Origin: Haplomitrium mnioides
Lineage: Eukaryota > Marchantiophyta > Haplomitriopsida > Calobryales
DNA length: 24,153 nucleotides
Assembly (NCBI GenBank): GCA_049999725.1
Contig: JBNGIS010008655.1
Span: 1 to 24,153 of the forward strand
Direction: 5' to 3'
This document shows positions 20,064 to 24,153 of the stretch, piece by piece. A program made the translations under genes and the position numbers. How positions within the stretch are numbered: position 1 is the first letter of the stretch; each line of letters opens with the position of its first letter. The notes under the pieces were generated by a model. The model had not been told where the DNA came from. It was given only the letters and a program-made list of their open reading frames with translations, and did not search any database.

Positions 20064-20165
20064 TGTGTTAAAGTTTAGTTTTCCTTTTTCCCTAGGTTGA
20101 GACTGGGAAGTCCTCCATCCTCCCCTCCAGTAATTAGCTTAGTTGTGATTCTCCCTATTTTCCCT
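20064..20165 (+). other. Leader between 5' LTR and Gag start (copy 2)
   Basis: Same as 7091-7192: no primer-binding site starting TGG directly after the LTR, and a pyrimidine run ending CCCTAG before the open frame. Confidence 0.45.
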
Positions 20166-21295
20166 ATGGCGGCTGTTGCTCCTACCGGTGCTCGTTATAT
20201 TTGCCATAGATTCTATGGCAATCCTGTTCATGATAAAGTGGATGCGGACACACATATCAATAGATTCACAACTATGACAATGGCCTATGGTGATGCGCCA
20301 GATGTCTTACATATTCAATTTCCAACAACCTTAGATGGACAAGCCATCAATTGGTATTTTGATGAGGCCTCACACCATCAGAATTGGAATGATCTTAAAG
20401 CTGCATTTCTGGCCAGATTCAGCAATAGCCTTTCTGCCCGCTCTTGGGATGATTTATTAAAATTTAAAATGTATGCTAGTGAGTCAATTCAGGACTGCAG
20501 CAATAGGTTTAAGTCTATGGTAGCAAAACGTCCAACACCTCCTCCTCAAGAAGAACAGGTAGGCTTATTCATTCGTGGTCTGCCTCAACAGATTAAATCT
20601 CATATGTACCTCCAAGATCCAGATACACTAGAGTGTGCCATCAATTTGGCTCGAGCCTTTGAAAGCATGAAGATGAAAATGGAGGAAACTTCTCCAACAT
20701 ATGGCCACATAGGCCAACCAGCCTCATTTCTGCCACAAGTACCATTGTACTCAGCCAAATCATGTTATCCATCAGATACTCCTGCTGCCCAAATTTTAGC
20801 TCCAGTGGTACCACCTGAAATTTCTTCATCTTCTACATGCAAGAAGGAGGATATGGCCTCCATTACTTCTTAATTGAAGACCAAAGTTACAAACATGTTG
20901 ACAGAGCAGCTGAATAATCTCAAGCTTCAATTGGTGAATTCACAACCTACACCTACCTATCCAACTCCCTTAAATTTGGGGTGTACAGATTGCAATAAGC
21001 TTGGTCACACAAAAGATACGTGTAGAAGACCTCAAAAAAATCAATGGTTTGCTACATGTATGGTTTCCAACCATAACACCAGCGATTGTTGAGTGCAAAG
21101 GGAAGTTTGTGACATGCTTCAGTTGCAAGAACAATCTCGTACTGCAGTCCATACCCTCCCATGAACAATTCATAGCCCATGTATTCCCAAAACTTGCTCG
21201 AGAGACCACCTTCTCAAGTTACATGTTATGAGTGTGGACAGTTAGGACACGTTCGCAAGTGCTATCCACATAAGCCTCCATATCGTCTGCAATAG
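20166..21295 (+). pseudogene. gag: Gag relic (copy 2)
   Basis: Identical to the Gag relic of copy 1. ATG is at 20166, TAA at 20871-20873, the intact CX2CX4HX4C knuckle at 20982-21023, the knuckle with Phe for the first Cys at 21048-21089, TGA at 21090-21092, the short knuckle at 21224-21262 after a frame change, and TAG at 21293-21295. Sharing each lesion with copy 1 shows a common dead ancestor. Confidence 0.85.
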
Positions 21296-22452
21296 TTCCA
21301 GAGCATGATTTCTGCAAGGATTCCAAACAATAGCACATATCAATCGCAATGGGGATATCATTCACCTGGTTCTTAGTTTTCGACCCATCAGGGTGCATAT
21401 CCTATTCATTCGCCTCATATACAACAAGGAGCTTCATATTATCAGCAAGATACTTTGCCTCCACCCCCTCCTCGTATAACTTACCTCCCAACAGCAACCC
21501 CATTAGCCACAACAAGACACTATCCACCGCTTATGCCTGCTATTGTACATGGACCAAGAATTGTTCTTTTAACTTATCCAGATGCTCCAACACAAGCACA
21601 AGGACTGATCCTTTAAAATTTCCAATTTGTGACTGTATTTGCACAGCCTGGACAATCAGGATCCAATCCCAATGAGCGTTCTGTTCAATCCATTCAGGTG
21701 GTTCTTAGCTATATCACACTACATTCTGGACAAGAGCTCACAAAGCTACTAATCCTTCACTCAAGTTCACTTCCAGCACGCCTAGTCGAGTCTCCTACTG
21801 AAATTTCTCTAGAATCTCCACCCATTCATAAAGCTCCCAACTTAGTGCAAATGAGACCCCCTATTATGAAACCACATGCTAGTTCAGCTACAACAGTTCC
21901 TATGCCCTTGAACATTGCAGATTTGCCTTCTCCACCCCATCGTAGTAAAGGGAAACCTCTACCCATGCGATTTAGAAGTTTGAAGAAGACCAGCACCATA
22001 GTGGAGGGACATTCTCCATATGACATTGTAGCATATCTGGTCCTGAAGCCAACATCAATATATCCTTTGGACAATTGCTAACTCCTCAGCCTAAAACTTG
22101 GATGATACTTAAGAAAGCCTTGTCCTTAAGATGTAAACAGCTTAAAATCAGGACCAAGAAGCTTCCATCTATTCAGCAGCCCTTGAAATCAGACTTCGTA
22201 CCGTCAGTCGAACCAATGCAGCCGTTTCCGACCCAACTTTTAGAGGACTCAAGCAACGCATATCCAATGTTTGCCAAGAAGAAATCCTTACAAAACATGG
22301 ATAATAACCTCTTGTTGTCTTTAGCAAATCCGGTTGGGAAGGTTGTAGTAGGAGGAAGGGATGAGAAGCTAGAGGAGAGGAATTTCTCTCCTTCCATATT
22401 CCCTAGTCCATCTCCCCCAAATGAATTGACCTCAATCACTTCAACAGTCAGC
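21296..22452 (+). pseudogene. Gag-protease linker relic (copy 2)
   Basis: Proline- and glutamine-rich linker identical to 8323-9479, with TAG 21374-21376, TAA 21614-21616 and a frame change near 22043. No catalytic motif is present. Confidence 0.6.
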
Positions 22453-22873
22453 ATGGTCTCTCTTTATGACCCTGGTACCCCATGCACTGCCATATGCATT
22501 GATGGTTTATTAATTCCAGATGCTCATCTTGATACTGGCTCTGCAGTAAACATAATGACATAGAAGACTATGCATTTTATTGGGTATACATCGGCACACT
22601 TATGTCCTTCCCAAATTATTTTGAAGGTTGCTGATGGTCAAGAAGTCCCACCATTAGGAGAACTCCGAAATGTTCCTACTATGATCTCTGATCAAGAATA
22701 TCTGGTCACTTATTTGGTAATATCTACCTTGCATACTGATCAGTATCCCATTCTCCTTGGATGCCCGTGGCTACATCAGACCCAAGCCACGATGAATTTT
22801 CATGATTGCACCTTATCTTTGGGTCTTGAATCGCATCGCATTACCATTAATTTGTATAGACCTGAGAGGACTA
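22453..22873 (+). pseudogene. pro: Aspartic protease relic (copy 2)
   Basis: Active-site DTGS at 22531-22542, interrupted by TAG at 22561-22563, then ILLGCPWLHQTQA in the same frame around 22750-22788. Identical to copy 1 and broken in the same place. Confidence 0.85.
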
Positions 22874-24046
22874 CCACTTTTCAAGCTTTACAAGAGACTG
22901 TTTTGGAGCTACATGGCATCACTCAATATCCAAGGTTCCTTGTGCAACCAGACCTTGCTAGTGAAGAGGAGGTGCAACTCTCATCTCTACTCACTCCTTA
23001 TTACAATATCTCAGTTAGTTTTAAGGATCTCCCTATCATTCATGACCAACATAAGGCTCTTAGAGTTTATGATCAGATCTGTGACATTCAAGAGCATGCT
23101 TTTCTGGAACTCGTCACTAATTATATCGATATATTTGCGTGGGAATATGATGAGATGTTGGGAATTCCTCCTTCCATTTATGAATATCATATCAGATGTT
23201 CAGCCTGTGCGACGCAAGCCCTATAGGTTAAATCCCAAATACACCGAGCTTGTTAAGCGAGATATCGATCAAATGCTTCATGCTGGAATTATCTCTCCTG
23301 CTGGACTAACAGATTGGGTCTCCCCAGTAGTCGTGGTTCCAAAACCAGATGGATCAGTTAGAATTTGTGGGGACTTTAAGTCCTTAAATGCTGCCACGGA
23401 GCTAGAACATTTCACTATTTCTTTTATTGATACAATTCTTGACAATGTTGCAGGTCATGAATGTTATAGTTTCATGGATGGTTTTTCAGGTTATAACCAG
23501 ATATCTATCCACCCAGATAGCAGATCTCTAGCTACAATCACTACTCCATTTGGGTATTACTTTTACAATAAACTAGTATTTGGCCTTTGTAATGCCCAAA
23601 GTGCTTTTCAAAGGGTAATAATCATAGCTTTTCAACCTCTCACTTGAGGTCCACAACAGTGCCTTGAAATCTATTTGGACGATTTCACAGTGTACAGCTC
23701 AACAGATAGCCATCTCCAAAAGCTGAGTCTTGCTTTTCAGTGTTGTCGTGAATTTGGGATCTCATTAAATCCCAAGAAGTGCAAGTTTTTAGCTCCGGCA
23801 GGTGTCCTTCTTGGACATGTAGTCTCCATACATGGAATGCATCCAGATCCTGCCAAAGTAGCTATAATTTCTAATCTCCCAATTCCTAATGGTGTAAAAG
23901 ATGTCCAGCACTTCTTAGGCAAAGCCACATACTATCGACGTTACTGTGAGAAACTATCTTCTGTTGTTGCTCCTTTGTATTCACTCACCAGTCCTTCAGT
24001 AGATTTTCATTGGACAGCAGACTGCCAAACTACCTTTGAAATTTTC
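22874..24046 (+). pseudogene. Reverse transcriptase relic (copy 2)
   Basis: Identical to copy 1. There is a frame change near 23188-23193, the first catalytic Asp in MDGFSGYNQI at 23477-23479, FGLCNAQSAFQR from 23579, TGA at 23645-23647 and YLDD at 23672-23683. TGA at 24047-24049 ends the stretch. Confidence 0.92.
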
Positions 24047-24049
24047 TGA

Positions 24050-24153
24050 GACATACTCGCTTCACTTCCTTATTTAGCACCAATCAATTGGAGCCTCCCA
24101 TTCTATGTGATGGTGGATACATCCCTTACAGCTATAGGAGTGGTCATGGCTCA
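24050..24153 (+). pseudogene. RNase H relic, cut by the window end (copy 2)
   Basis: This is the first 104 bases of the RNase H relic in the RT frame. FYVMVDTSLTAIGVVMA, with the first acidic residue at 24116-24118, is readable. The rest lies beyond the window. Confidence 0.8.

Larger units (their letters stand above)
12974..24153 (+). repeat. 12,973-bp macrosatellite unit, copy 2 (truncated by the window end)
   Basis: This is the second copy of the unit, 11,180 bases long, cut by the window edge inside the RNase H relic. It carries the same satellite monomer variants, the same two short monomers, and the same stops and frame changes in gag-pol as copy 1. Sharing inactivating mutations means the copies derive from one already dead element by DNA duplication. 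Confidence 0.97.
19195..24153 (+). mobile_element. Ty3/Gypsy LTR element, 5' part (cut by the window end)
   Basis: This is the 5' LTR, leader, Gag, protease, RT and the start of RNase H of the next element copy, identical to 6222-11180. Integrase and the 3' LTR lie outside the window. It carries the same inactivating stops and frame changes as the complete copy. Confidence 0.88.

Overview
The window is plant-type nuclear repeat DNA: a decayed Ty3/Gypsy-class LTR retrotransposon joined to a 95-bp satellite array, with the whole composite repeated in tandem. No single-copy gene, tRNA, rRNA or CRISPR array was seen. The Gag, protease, RT, RNase H and integrase remnants, the absence of a chromodomain, and RT wording such as MDGFSGYNQI point to a non-chromovirus Ty3/Gypsy element of a land plant, probably one with a large genome. 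I cannot name the species.

The dominant feature is a direct repeat with a period of 12,973 bp. Bases 1-12973 form one unit and 12974-24153 the first 11,180 bases of the next. Every landmark and stretch I compared was identical, including all stop codons, frame breaks and satellite variants. The window starts and ends inside units.

Layout of one unit (add 12973 for the second copy): 1-626, 3' untranslated tail of an element; 627-639, polypurine tract; 640-1508, 3' LTR; 1509-2469, unrecognised spacer holding seven copies of a 20-bp minisatellite (1931-2070); 2470-6221, about 40 monomers of a 95-bp satellite; 6222-7090, 5' LTR of the next element; 7091-7192, leader; 7193-12964, gag-pol relic in the order Gag, protease, RT, RNase H, integrase; 12965 onward, the 3' tail again. 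The only element with both LTRs in view spans 6222-14481.

The coding region is dead: about 17 in-frame stops of all three kinds and at least four frame changes, although most catalytic residues are still readable (protease DTGS, RT YLDD, integrase D,D35E). The two LTR types differ at roughly 60 of 870 positions by hand count (about 7%), while the 13-kb units show no difference. The unit was therefore copied recently as DNA, by unequal crossing-over, rolling-circle or circular-DNA reintegration, or an assembly error, and not by the element's own retrotransposition. The most notable structures are this macrosatellite and the nested periodicity of its satellite: about 32 bp within 95 bp, within about 380 bp, within 12,973 bp.
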